Origin: Heterodera schachtii
Taxonomy: Eukaryota; Nematoda; Chromadorea; Rhabditida; Heteroderidae
Direction of reading: 5' to 3'
DNA: 64,000 nucleotides
Assembly: GCA_023374025.1 (NCBI GenBank)
Contig: SIJG01000186.1
Span: forward strand, 20,815 to 84,814
The notes under the pieces were generated by a model, which did not search any database, was not told the DNA's origin, and was given only the letters and a program-made list of their open reading frames with translations. Each line of letters opens with the position of its first letter. Position 1 is the stretch's first letter. Below are positions 35,568 through 47,017 of the stretch, piece by piece. The position numbers and the translations under genes were made by a program.

Positions 35568-38500
35568 ATGTCAAATCCTCAAATTTATCTTTATTTTTTT
35601 ATTATTTTGCTCAAATGTTTTGTTCCAACAAAAGCACCTTTTCCTGGCACGCAATCAAAATTTGGCGTAGGTCAAGAGGGTGCACCCAGCTTTAACTTTG
35701 TAATTTCAACGAAATTATTTAATTATAATTAGTATTTTATTATTTAAAAAAAAATATTTTTTTTTGCATTAGCCACCACCGCCAAAGTCTCATCCGCCAA
35801 ATAATCCCTCGCCGCCATCGTCGAAGTTGTCACAACCCTTAGGCCCACCGCACCCGCCAAGCACTCAGGAAGAGGACCAATCATTTCAGCCCCCAGGCTT
35901 TGAAGAATTTCCAGAGGCGCCATCAGTGGATAGCTGATGCGGAAAAGCCACCGGGAACAAATGAAAATGGGGTGGCGCCGTTGCCAATGCCACCGGCACC
36001 GTTAAGCAGCGGTAAAACACCGACAAAGCAAACAAACAATTGGACTTATCACCGCCCATTGCACCCCCAGGTTTTGCAAGTAAACCGAATACGGTACAAA
36101 CAAATGGGACGATGACAGCAGCAAACCGAATGACAGTTTTAACGAACACGACAGCACAAACTACAGCACTGACACAAACAAATTATCCAACAACCAAACC
36201 ACTGATTCAAACGAATCCACAAACAATTCCAGCAAACACTCAAACAATTTACCCAACAACACAAACACCGATCCAAACAATTTACCCAACTACACAGACA
36301 CAGGTTCAAACAATTTACCCAACAACGCAAACATCGGTTCAAACCATTTACCCAACAAAACTAACACCAACCCAAACAATTTACCCAACAACGCAAAAAC
36401 CGACTCAAACCATTTACCCAACAACGCAAACACCGATCCAAACAATTTACCCAACAACGCAAACACCGATCCAAACAATTTACCCAACAACGCAAACATC
36501 GGTTCAAACCATTTACCCAACTACGCAAACACCGATCCAAACAATTTACCCAACAACGCAAACATCGGTTCAAACCATTTACCCAATAACGCAAACACCG
36601 ATCCAAACAATTTACCCAACAACGCAAAAACCGACCCAAACAGTTTACCCAACAACGCAAACATCGGTTCAAACCATTTACCCAACAACGCAAACTCCGA
36701 TCCAAACAATTTACCCGACAACGCAAAAACCGACTCAAACATTGTACCCAACAAATCAAACATCGGTTCAAACAATTTACCCAACAACGCAAAAACCGAT
36801 TCAAACAATTTTCCCAACAATGCAAAAACCGATCCAAACAATTTACCCAACAACGCAAACATCGGTTCAAACCATTTACCCAACAAAACTAACACCAACC
36901 CAAACAATTTACCCAACAACGCAAAAACCGACTCAAACATTGTACCCAACAAATCAAACATCGGTTCAAACAATTTACCCAACAACGCAAACTCCGATCC
37001 AAACAATTTTCCCAACAATGCAAAAACCGATCCAAACAATTTACCCAACAACGCAAACATCGGTTCAAACCATTTACCCAACAAAACTAACACCAACCCA
37101 AACAATTTACCCAACAACGCAAAAACCGACTCAAACCATTTACCCAACAACGCAAACATCGGTTCAAACAATTTACCCAACAACGCAAACTCCGATCCAA
37201 ACAATTTTCCCAACAATGCAAAAACCGATCCAAACAATTTACCCAACAACGCAAACATCGGTTCAAACCATTTACCCAACAAAACTAACACCAACCCAAA
37301 CAATTTACCCAACAACGCAAAAACCGACTCAAACCATTTACCCAACAACGCAAACACCGATCCAAACAATTTACCCAACAACGCAAACACCGATCCAAAC
37401 AATTTACCCAACAACGCAAACATCGGTTCAAACCATTTACCCAACTACGCAAACACCGATCCAAACAATTTACCCAACAACGCAAACATCGGTTCAAACC
37501 ATTTACCCAATAACGCAAACACCGATCCAAACAATTTACCCAACAACGCAAAAACCGACCCAAACAGTTTACCCAACAACGCAAACATCGGTTCAAACCA
37601 TTTACCCAACAACGCAAACTCCGATCCAAACAATTTTCCCAACAATGCAAACATCGGTTCAAACCATTTACCCAACAACGCAAACACCGATCCAAACAAT
37701 TTACCCAACAACGCAAACACCGATCCAAACAATTTACCCAACTACACAGACACATGTTCAAACAATTTACCCAACAACGCAAACTCCGATCCAAACAATT
37801 TTCCCAACAATGCAAAAACCGATCCAAACAATTTACCCAACAACGCAAACATCGGTTCAAACCATTTACCCAACAACGCAAACACCGATCCAAACAATTT
37901 ACCCAACAACGCAAATACCGATCCAAACAATTTTCCCAACAACGCAAACACCGATCCAAACAACTTACCCAACAACGCAAACACCGATCCAAACAATTTA
38001 CCCAACAACGCAAATATCGATCCAAACAATTTACCCAACAACGCAAATACCGATCCAAACAATTTACCCGACAACGCAAAAACCGACTCAAACATTGTAC
38101 CCAACAAATCAAACATCGGTTCAAACAATTTACCCAACAACGCAAAAACCGATTCAAACTTTTTACCCAACAATGCAAACGCCGATTCAAACACTTTATC
38201 CAACAAACCAAACATCGTTTCAAACTTTTTACCCAACAACGCAAACACCGATTCAAACATTTTACCCAACAAATCAAACACCGGTTCAAACATTTTACCC
38301 AACAATACAAACATATTCACGAACAATTCAAACAAACACGCAAACACTTAACCCATCAACACAAGCACCGGTTCAAACATTTTACCCAACAAATCAAACA
38401 TCAGTTCAAACAAATCTTCCAACAATTTCATTGTTTATGCCAACAAATAATACAGTTAAAGCATTACCTGCATCCCTTCCAACGGCATCCCAATCACCCA

Positions 38501-41500
38501 TATTAACGCAAGACACAAATGGAACAACATTTAGTAGAATTCCAAAACCATTAGAAATGCGCAAGTCCCCGGAACAATTAAGAAAGGAAGTGCAAAAGGA
38601 ATTGCCAAAAGATACAAAAGTGCCATTAGAATTAACGCCAGAATTCAAACAGCAAAAAGCAGAGGTGCAGCAAATGTTTTAGTATTTCTGCTATTACAAA
38701 TCTACCAATTTTTAAATAGGAGCGAAGAAAAGATGCCGAAGCTGCACAGCTTGAGAATGATTGGAAGGGCAAAATTGCCGAGTTGGACCGCGCTCGTCAG
38801 GCACTTGGTGAGGAGACACGTGCCGCTGCACAGGGCCAAAGCAATGACGCACTGTTCCAAGGCCTTCAGGCAGATTATCAACGGAAGTAACGCACAGCAG
38901 ATTTAACAGATAAAAAATAAATAAATCCATTTACAAATTAAGATTAGCCGAAATGACGGAGGCAAAACAACGCAAAGAACAAGCACAACGCGACGCAGCC
39001 GAACAAGCGCGAAAGATGGAAATGCTGCAGGCAATCCATCATTAGCACTTTAAAAATTATTATCATAATAATATTTTAATAAATAATAATTTAAAAATAT
39101 CAAAACAAAGCAAATTCTTTTGTGTTTGTACAACAGAAAGAATGGAAGAAAAAGATGGACGAACTTGACGCTGAGAGACGCCGCCAGGAAGAAGAAGCAC
39201 AAGCAAACGCATTGGCACAGTCGCAAGCGGAGGCATTGCGCCAAAAAGAGGCCGAATTGGAAATGGCTAAGCGCAGAATTGCAGATGAGCAAAGGCACAT
39301 AATTTGTTTGAATATTAAATTTTTACAGTTATAATAAAAGTATTGACTTTTATGAGATAAAATTTTCCGCTGCTTTACGCTGTCAATGATATTTAAAAAT
39401 TATTTAAGACGGGCAGCTTTTGGACAACAAAATCAGGCACAAATTGACGCGTGGAAGCGCAAATTGGCAGAAATGGAGGCGGAAAAGCTTCGAATTGAGG
39501 CGGGAGCTCGTCAAGCGGAATTTCAACGGCAACAAAAGGCACAACAGGAGGCATGGAAGAAGAAGATGGCCGAGCTGGAGGAAGAGAAGCAAATGCGAGA
39601 AGAAGCAGAAAAGGGTGAGAAAGAAGCAAACAGAGAAAAAAGCGATCAAAATAAATATAATAATTAATTCAATTAAATATTGGGGATTTGGTGAAATTAT
39701 TAAGCCGAAAAACAACGACAAGAAGAGCAGCAACAAATGGAATTGCAACGCCAACAGCAGGAAGAGGAATGGAAGCGGAGAATGGCGGAGTTGGAGGAGG
39801 CGAAACGGCGACGAGAGGAAGCGGACAAATGTACTTGCAAATAATTAAGGATTTTTTTTATAGCTTATATGCATTTTCCGACTCACAGTCCGATATGTTC
39901 CCTTGTCAGTATTTCATTTTTGAAGGGTTTCCCAGTCGATTTTTTTAACAGCACGACAAAAAAATTGGACCTTGAAAAATAAAATAATCTTACAGGAAAA
40001 ACACGTTGTAAGGCCATGTTTTTTGACACAAAGCGACTAAAATCGAGATGTTTTGGCCTAATCCCAACCCCTTTTTTGCAATCTTATGGCGGCTCCAGCC
40101 TCTTTATTTGCTACAAAAAAATTTTAAATATGAAAATTAATATTTTAAGTGGCACGACAAAGTCAGCAAACAGCACAACTCGAGGCATGGAAACGCAAAC
40201 TTGCCGAATTGGAAGAGGAGAAGCGTCGTAGACTGAACATGGACAAAGAAGGTAATTATGGAATAAATAATAAAATTATGAAAATAATTCACAACTGCAA
40301 AACACTAAAAAGAATATATTAACATATTTTAAATTGATAACTCAAATATTTAATTAAAAATTCGGCAATTTATGTTTGCTTATGTTTTAATCATTGACTT
40401 ATCTTTTTTACCGTATTCATTCAAAACAACCAACAATTCTTAACTCTTTATTTCTATTCCCTTGAAATTTGAATGCTTTCTCCCTCTCTTTCTCTCTCTT
40501 TTCCGCTGTTCGTTTACCGTATGCTCCCGCAAAGCCAAAGCCTTTAAAATATTGTAACAGGACAATTGAGCAACTATTTAGTTTATTTTTAATTCAAATT
40601 AACAATAACTTAACGTTTACTAGCGATTAATTTATACGCTTCGAACAATTTACTAATTTGTGTACGTAATTTCATGTAAAAGCTTTCGAGTTAGCTAACC
40701 ACCAATTTAATAGCTGTGTACCATACATCCAATTTTACTATCGTAGTTCCGAATTTAAAAAATCCAATTGGTGCCCAATTGTCCATGGTAGTGTTCTAAA
40801 TTGTACACATTTCCAGAGTTGCAGCCGCTTCCTCTTCCGGAATCATCTTCCGCCACGCACGGCTTCAATTTGGCACCGCAGCAACCGCTTCCTCTTCCGG
40901 AATCATCTTCCGCCACGCACGGCTTCAATTTTGTACCGCATCAGCCGCTTCCTCCTCTGGGTTCATCTTCCGCAATACGCGGCCTCAATTTGGCAACGCA
41001 TCCGCCGGTGCATATCGAATCGCTTCCGGAACATCCGCCGGTGGAAGCGGATGACACGGACAAAGAAGCGATGGAGCGGCGGCTTAAGTTGGAGGAGGAA
41101 CAAATTGCAGCATTAGCCCGAATGTTGACGGAGCACCAACAACATTTGAGCAAATTGAGGAGTCGTATAGGCTAATGAAAGCTGGAAGATTATTATGCAA
41201 TCGGAAAATAGGAAAAATATTAAACTTATCATTGTAATTTAATTGTAAGCATCTTTCTTACCCTAGAATTGTTGCAGATTATTTAAATTGTTAAAACCTT
41301 TTAATCCAAATTGTTGCTGAATTATTATATTATTTATTATGAGTAATCCCACTATTTTACATTCATTTAATCAAATAAACGAATTAATAAAATGTAAATC
41401 CAATTTTAAACTATATATATAATAATTGAAATATTTCAGTCCATCCGCAAGAAACCGGCACACTTTCAAAATTGGAGGATGAGTGGAAGAGAAAAATGGC

Positions 41501-42771
41501 CGAGCTTGAAGAGGAAAAGCGTCGCCGAGAGCATGAGTCGGAAGTGAATGCATTAGCACGTCAGCGTGCTGAAATGCAAGTGAGAAGCAAATCTTAATTG
41601 CGCATACCGCTAAAACTCCTAAAACCCCCAGAATAATCTCAATTAATTGCATTATCCGCCTTTCTCTGAAAATTTTTTGAAATGAAAATCATAGATTGCC
41701 TGGCAAAAAAAAAAAATTAATTTTATCTTGGAATTCAGGAACAATTACGCCAAAAAATGGCCGAATTGGAGCGGGAAAAGCAGCGCGTGGAAGAGGAAAA
41801 GCGGCGCCAAAAAGAGCAGGAGGCACAGGAGAAACTGGCACGAGAACAAGCCAAAATAGTGGAGGAGTGGCGCAAAAAGATGGACGAATTGGAAGCGGAA
41901 AAGGGCCGTCGGGCACAACAGGAGGAATGGAATCGGCGATTGGCAGCGCTGGAGGAGGAAAAGCGGCGCCGCGAAGAAGTGATTAGAGGGACTATTAATT
42001 AGCCATTTGACCCAAATTAAAGAATCGGATTAGAAGTGCATTTTAATATTTGTTATGAAAGCCTAAAATAAAGGCGGAAGCAGCCAAACAGCGAGAAGAG
42101 GAGTTCAAGCGCAAGTTGGCCGAGTTGGAAGCGACAAAAGTCACGGCGCATCGAATGGTGGTGCCAACCCAAGCACCGCCGGTGACTGCTGCTGCTGAAG
42201 GCGCATTTCGGGCATTGCCGGTGATCAAATTAATAATGAATAATTTGTGTTAATTAAAAAATAATAATTAATTTTAAAGTTACCTGCGCCACCGGATCAC
42301 GACCTGCAATCACTGACTTTCGAAGCAAGCATGGCAGTTGATAAAGCACTGCTAAAGTGGAAAGAAATTGACCCGCAGGTGGCCAATTGGCTGAACAATT
42401 TCAAAGTGAGTTTATTATTTTATTTATTATTGTTAATAAAGAAAAAGTCCACAAAATGAAATATCTACTTAAAATCACATTTGGATAAGCATATCCATTA
42501 AATTGAATTTGTTTTAGTTTTTGCGGTTACTAATTTGATTAAAGAATTTTTGAGTTTTTTAATTGATGAAATGATTCATATCTAATTAAGTTGTTGCCAA
42601 AGGTTGTTGCCTACCCACAAAAAAATTTTTGCCAAATTTATTTTCGGAATTAAATGATTATTTAAAAAATTATTATTTTTAATAAAGTTTGTATTAAATT
42701 AGGAAATGCTGAACCGTCTTGGGAATGACGCCGACAAATATCGTCCAAGAAAACCGCCGCGAGCAAATTAA
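35568..42771 (+). CDS. secreted repeat protein: mucin-like tandem repeats plus coiled coil
   Basis: Exon 1 (35568-35699) encodes a signal peptide (MSNPQIYLYFFIILLKCF...). The next exon begins PPPPKSHPPNNPSPPSS at 35,773 and runs into the 33-bp repeat array, ending at 38,664. Within it the frame slips between PSVDS and LDLSPPIAPPGF: the intervening PPGTNENGVAPLPMPPAP is in another frame, so two compensating indels or an odd intron exist. Then follow charged exons, each phase-matched: 38720-38886, 38943-39035, 39136-39297, 39410-39612, about 39,703-39,831, about 40,151-40,250, about 41,441-41,580, 41740-41980, 42072-42222, 42281-42405, 42703-42771. They repeat the theme WKKKMAELEEEKRRREE, a long alpha-helical coiled coil. 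Two donors look like GC (CAG|GCAATC, AAAG|GCACAT). The end is KYRPRKPPRAN. No family recognised; it looks like a secreted O-glycosylated fibrous protein. Confidence 0.75.
36235..38420 (+). repeat. 33-bp tandem repeat array (11-residue unit)
   Basis: About 65 copies of a unit encoding QTIYPTTQTPI and variants (TSV, KPT, LTPT, IFPTMQKP). Variants are organised in a higher-order pattern: the rare LTPTQ variant recurs at about 36,356, 36,884, 37,082 and 37,280, i.e. spacings of 528, 198 and 198 bp, all multiples of 33. This implies expansion by block duplication. Because 33 is divisible by three, all six frames stay open. Confidence 0.92.
40817..41175 (+). CDS. alternative last exon of the 35.6-kb gene
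   Basis: Acceptor TTTCCAG|AG at 40,816. The exon joins in phase to the preceding one (...NMDKE-G|GTAATT) and reads ELQPLPLPESSSATHGFN, tandem repeats of that block, then DDTDKEAMERRLKLEEEQ, LARMLTEHQQHLSKLRSRIG and TAA. The next exon at 41,441 has the same phase and continues the coiled coil, so this exon is either an alternative 3' end or a cassette that truncates the protein. Promoter-like spacing of more than 500 bp precedes it, so a separate short gene is the other option. Confidence 0.6.
40823..41002 (+). repeat. 60-bp tandem repeat, three copies
   Basis: Three consecutive 60-bp units encode QPLPLPESSSATHGFNLAP-type blocks; the first two are nearly identical at DNA level and the third has diverged (PLPPLGSSSAIRGLN). 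Confidence 0.85.
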
Positions 42772-43841
42772 TTGTTGGAAATTAATATTATAAAAAGATA
42801 AATAAATATGTGTGATAATTGTATCGGATAATTTGTTTAGTTTAATATTATAAAAAATAGTTCAATAAAAAAGATTGAAATGCATCAAGAATCTGTCATT
42901 CAAAATCTATGGTTTGGTCTATGATTTTTATCATATGATTTTGTCAAAATTTTTTCGACAATACCCAGACAAAAAGTTGTTTATATTTTTTAAAAACTCC
43001 GAAGAAAAAAAAACCCTGAGGGCCGCGTAGCGGCCCCCAGCTACTGTCGCCGTAATCGAGTGCGCGGCATTTTGGCAAAAATGCTAATCACCGGCTGAAA
43101 TTTAAAAAGTGATCCCCTTCATTTCGGCATTTTATATAAGTTGACATGACATCATCGATTATTTCTTTTTTATTAGTTCGATTTCTTCCATTTTTTCCCA
43201 TTCTCCAATGTCATGCCATGCCATTCTTTACTATGCAATGCCAACGCCATTCTTTGCTTTCTTTGCTTCGCTTGGCTTTGCCCCTTCAAACCGTCGATGA
43301 CCCATCCGTCCATCCCTCTTCTTCTTTTTTCATGTGGTCCATCAAACACAAGGTGAGGTCATCACCATTCTCTATATCTTTCTTCATTTTAGGTCACTTT
43401 TTTCTATTCATTATTGTCCACTGTTTTTTCTTTTTTTATAATATTATAAAAATACAAAATATTCTCCCCCCCCCCCGCCCACTTTTTATGTCGCCGTTTT
43501 TAATTTATTTCTTTGATACAAATAACTCATTCACAATAGGCAAAATCATTGCTAGATTACCAAAAATGGCAAGCTTTTGAAAATTTTGAGCCATTAAAAA
43601 CCGGAAATTTCGGATAGGCGTGCCGATAAAAGTCTCCGGGAAAAAATTGGAATTTAAGTCCATTATGCAAAATATGATTGAATTAAAAAAATTGGCAAAC
43701 TTTTTGGAAAAAGTAACAGTTTGAGTTTCAAAATATGATTTTGGCCCCTGGCTTTTTTATGATAAAATTAGTATAGTGAAGCTGAAGATGACTATTTTAA
43801 ATAAATTTTAAACATAATTTGATAAAATAAATATTTTTCAA
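42772..43841. other. intergenic, with a GC palindrome and clustered ATGCCA
   Basis: GGGCCGC-GTA-GCGGCCC forms a short hairpin at 43,019-43,036. Three ATGCCA hexamers fall within 43,213-43,243. A poly-C tract is at 43,466. An open frame at 43,146-43,580 is hydrophobic and low-complexity; I do not call it a gene. Confidence 0.45.
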
Positions 43842-46582
43842 ATGTTGCCAAATGCCGACAGTTTGGTGCAGCGAATGCGCCATTTAATGACCACTGGGGA
43901 AGGCGCGGATGTGCACTTTTGGGTTGGGAAAGGAGACGAAAAGGAGGCGAGTTTATGGCACGGATTTAAAAAAGAGAACGACATTTTTCTAACATTTACC
44001 AAAAAGTTTCAATTTTCCTTCAAATGTTCTAATAATTTAATTTGACTATTAATTTCTGTTTTTTTTTTTGAAAATTTATGCGATTGTTCAGCAATAAATT
44101 AATTAATCTAACTTTTTGCAAAATTTGTAGCTAATATCGGCACACAAACTGATTTTGAAGACTGCCTCAGGCATTTTCGACGAAATGTTTCCAACCAACA
44201 CTTTCAATGTGAAGAGCGAAGATGGTATGGAAATTAATTATGTAAAATTGAATGAATTAATGCTAAATATTTTCTGATCAATTAGCCACTTGGGAAGTGA
44301 TCAGCTCAGTGGAAGTGATCGATGTTGACGTTGGAACATTCAAAACAATGTTGCGCTTCATTTACACGAACGAATGTTGCGGGTTGAATGAACACAACGC
44401 AATGGAAGTGCTTTACGCTGGTCAAATTTATTCTTTATTTATTTCCAAGTTTATAATTTTAATTTAATTAAATTTATTATATTTATAATTTTTTCTAAAT
44501 CAATGTTTTGATTTGATTTTTTGGATTTTAAAATGTTTGAGCTATAAGATTTTATTTAGCTAAAAAATATCAGATCGCTGGGCTGATCAACGCGTGTGTG
44601 ATGAGCATTTCCATTTGCAAATTGCCCAATGTTTTTGACGCGTTACTCTCCGCTCGTTCACTTGGAGTAAATGTAAAAGACACAAAATAAAAAGGGTTTT
44701 TCTTAGCAAGAAAAACAAAAACTCAATGACAAATTTCAAGTAGAGACCAAATGCATCAAAATATCATTATAAAATTTTGATCATAGGGAAGAAATTTTGA
44801 GGAAGCGAAAAATTTAAAAATAGGGAAAGGGAAAAATGGTGAAAAGGGGCGAAACGAAGAGCATAAATATTAAAGGGAAATATAAAAAAAACGTTTTTTT
44901 TGTGAAAATAAATTAAGACCAATGCAAACAAATTTATTCACTTGTTGCAATTGGTAATGAGTTGAATTTCATATTTATTTGAAGTAAAAAGTTTTCTTTT
45001 AAATGAAAAAGGCTTTTGAGTAATTTTTCTATTTTTTCAAATGATTCACAAATTGTTGTTTTTTAGGAGTTTGTTCTCCATTGCTTGGCTTACATTGATC
45101 GTAATGCGGAGACACTGATCAAAACGAACGAATTTTTGCAAATTGAGCAAAATTTGCTGGTTGAACTCCTTGGCCGTGATCAGTTAAGAATCTGTGGAGA
45201 AATTGCACTATGGAACGCGGTAAATATATTAATGAAAATTTCGATGAAATTTGTTGTGCTAATTACATATTTTGGTAATTAATTAGGCACTCTTTTGGGC
45301 CGATGGAAAATGTCGCCAAAATGGCAAGGAATGTTCGGGACCAAATCGGCGCTCAATGCTTGGCCCGGCTCTGCACAAAATCCGTTTTCCGCTCATTCCA
45401 ATGGCCGATTTCGCAGATGTCGTTGGTAAGCTCACGGCGATTGGTGCCGCTGCTTGAATACTAAAATTTTCCGATGGTCGAGATGAAGCGAGATTCTCGA
45501 GCAATGAAAAAGAATTTAAAACCAAATTGATCATCCCCGGAATTGCGATACTTATTTTGGGATAACCTTGGATATTCTATTCTTTTTTAATTCGATTTTT
45601 CATTTCGTGCTTTTCCCCTCCCCTTTCAGCTCCGTCCGATGTGTTGACAAAGGAGGAAATGCTTTCCGTTTTTCTGTTCCTCGCCAACCCCCGCGGCGAA
45701 ATCTCCGCGCTTTTTCCGCTGCCTTTGCCCTTCCATCGACGCACTTTCATTTCCAAAGCAATGATTGAGTGGAAAATTGAGAAAGTGTCCGAATTTGCGA
45801 ATATCGATGAACAATTCGAACTTCGGAGAGGAGAGAACGCGCTCATAAGGGGAATGGCATTCAGAATTGATGCTTCTATCTCTGATTTTGGTTGTCAGAA
45901 AATATTGTTCTTTGATCTCGACTGCGACTACAAAGAAATGGGTGAGAAAAATCAGCAAAAAAATATTAGCCGAACGAAAGACATACCGTATTCTAAAATA
46001 GAGCCCCCCCCAACTCAGTCAAAAATATTTTTCAAATATTTTAATAAGCATTTGTTTTCGTATCATGCTTTCTCGCGCCTTTCACCGAAAAATTCGGGAT
46101 TGGGGCACTAAAATTCCTTAATCCGTTTACGCCCCTTTTGCTGGCTTTTGATACAACAGCCTTTTAACGCAGTGCCATTTCAGATGACCAGAAATGGACC
46201 AGCTTCTATTCGGCTTCGTTTCGCATCCTTTCTCAAAAGGAGGGAAAAAAGGATTTGGTTGGCGAGGAAATCTATGGAGAATTTGGTCCCAAAACATACA
46301 GTCTCCCGAATTGTTTTTGCATGGTATCGTTTAAGGTAAGTTGAGGCACGTACTTCGGGACCAGGGAAATCAGAGCTAAATGAAAATAAGAAAGCTTTTC
46401 AAAATTTTGAGTTTTTTGGGAGGGAAGAAAAATGCGTTGTAATTTAAAATTAGAAATTGATGGACCCGGCCAATGGGTGGTACGACGAGGAGAAGGACTC
46501 GGTCACGGTGGTCAGTGAAGTAATTGTGGACGAAGAAAATCGGAAGGAGGAAGAGAAGGAAAATAAGGGAAGCGAAAACTGA
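43842..46582 (+). CDS. BTB-BACK-MATH protein gene F (intact)
   Basis: Nine exons with consistent phase: 43842-43946 (GADVHFWVGKGDEKE, GC donor GAG|GCGAGT), 44131-44224 (HKLILKTASGIFDEMF), 44286-44420 (FKTMLRFIYTNECCGLNE ... VLYAG), 44560-44666 (YQIAGLINACVMSIS), 45067-45219 (BACK: LIKTNEFLQIEQNLLVEL), 45287-45425 (LFWADGKCRQNGKECSG), 45630-45941, 46184-46335 (KWTSFYSASFRILSQKEG) and 46454-46582 (KLMDPANGWYDEEKDS, TGA). The sum is 1,326 nt, 441 residues plus stop, with no internal stop. BTB spans about residues 1-110, BACK about 115-240, MATH about 245-420. It is the most diverged paralog here and the only one free of transposons and splice defects. Predicted Cullin-3 E3 ligase adaptor. Confidence 0.9.
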
Positions 46583-47017
46583 TTTTGAAGAAATTATCAT
46601 CATTTTTGATAAATTCATAATGCTTTTTACATGGAAATAAAAAAATTAATCGACCGCACAGCAGTATTTCGGTGTCATGAAAACTCGTACAAAAGGAAAC
46701 TCGTACAATGGCCTAGGCTAGGCCTAAGCTTCATGCTCAACTTAGACTTGCTTGGGCTTATGCTTTACCTTGTAAAAATTTTATTGTGCGAGTTGACATT
46801 GACTTAGAATTTCGGTTGATTTTTTTCTTATCAAAAAATCCTCAATGATTAAAAAATTGTTTACATATTATTTTTTGCTTATTTTTTCAATAACTTTATT
46901 TTATTAATTGATTTAACAGGAAATGCCAACATGCAAAATTAATTTTTCTTAGCAAATAATGCAATTATATAAAATAAAAAACAATTTAAAAAATCTAATG
47001 CACCAATTTCACAAAAA
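46583..47017. other. intergenic; upstream region of the small secreted gene
   Basis: AT-rich. One ATGCCA hexamer is at 46,923-46,928, about 90 bp upstream of the next start codon. Nothing else recognised. Confidence 0.4.

Noticed and set aside
36139..38347. Long minus-strand open frames (up to ~340 residues, Cys/Leu-rich and Gly-Lys-Leu-Phe repeats)
   Set aside because: They mirror the 33-bp tandem repeat; a period divisible by three keeps all six frames open. The plus frame is the one continued by splicing into downstream exons.
43019..43036. GGGCCGC-GTA-GCGGCCC hairpin as a transcription terminator
   Set aside because: Rho-independent terminators do not apply to a nematode nuclear gene; kept only as a sequence palindrome.
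43146..43580. A 144-residue hydrophobic open frame
   Set aside because: Low-complexity Phe/Leu/Ser composition, no splice partners and no recognised domain; the ATGCCA cluster within it was noted separately.
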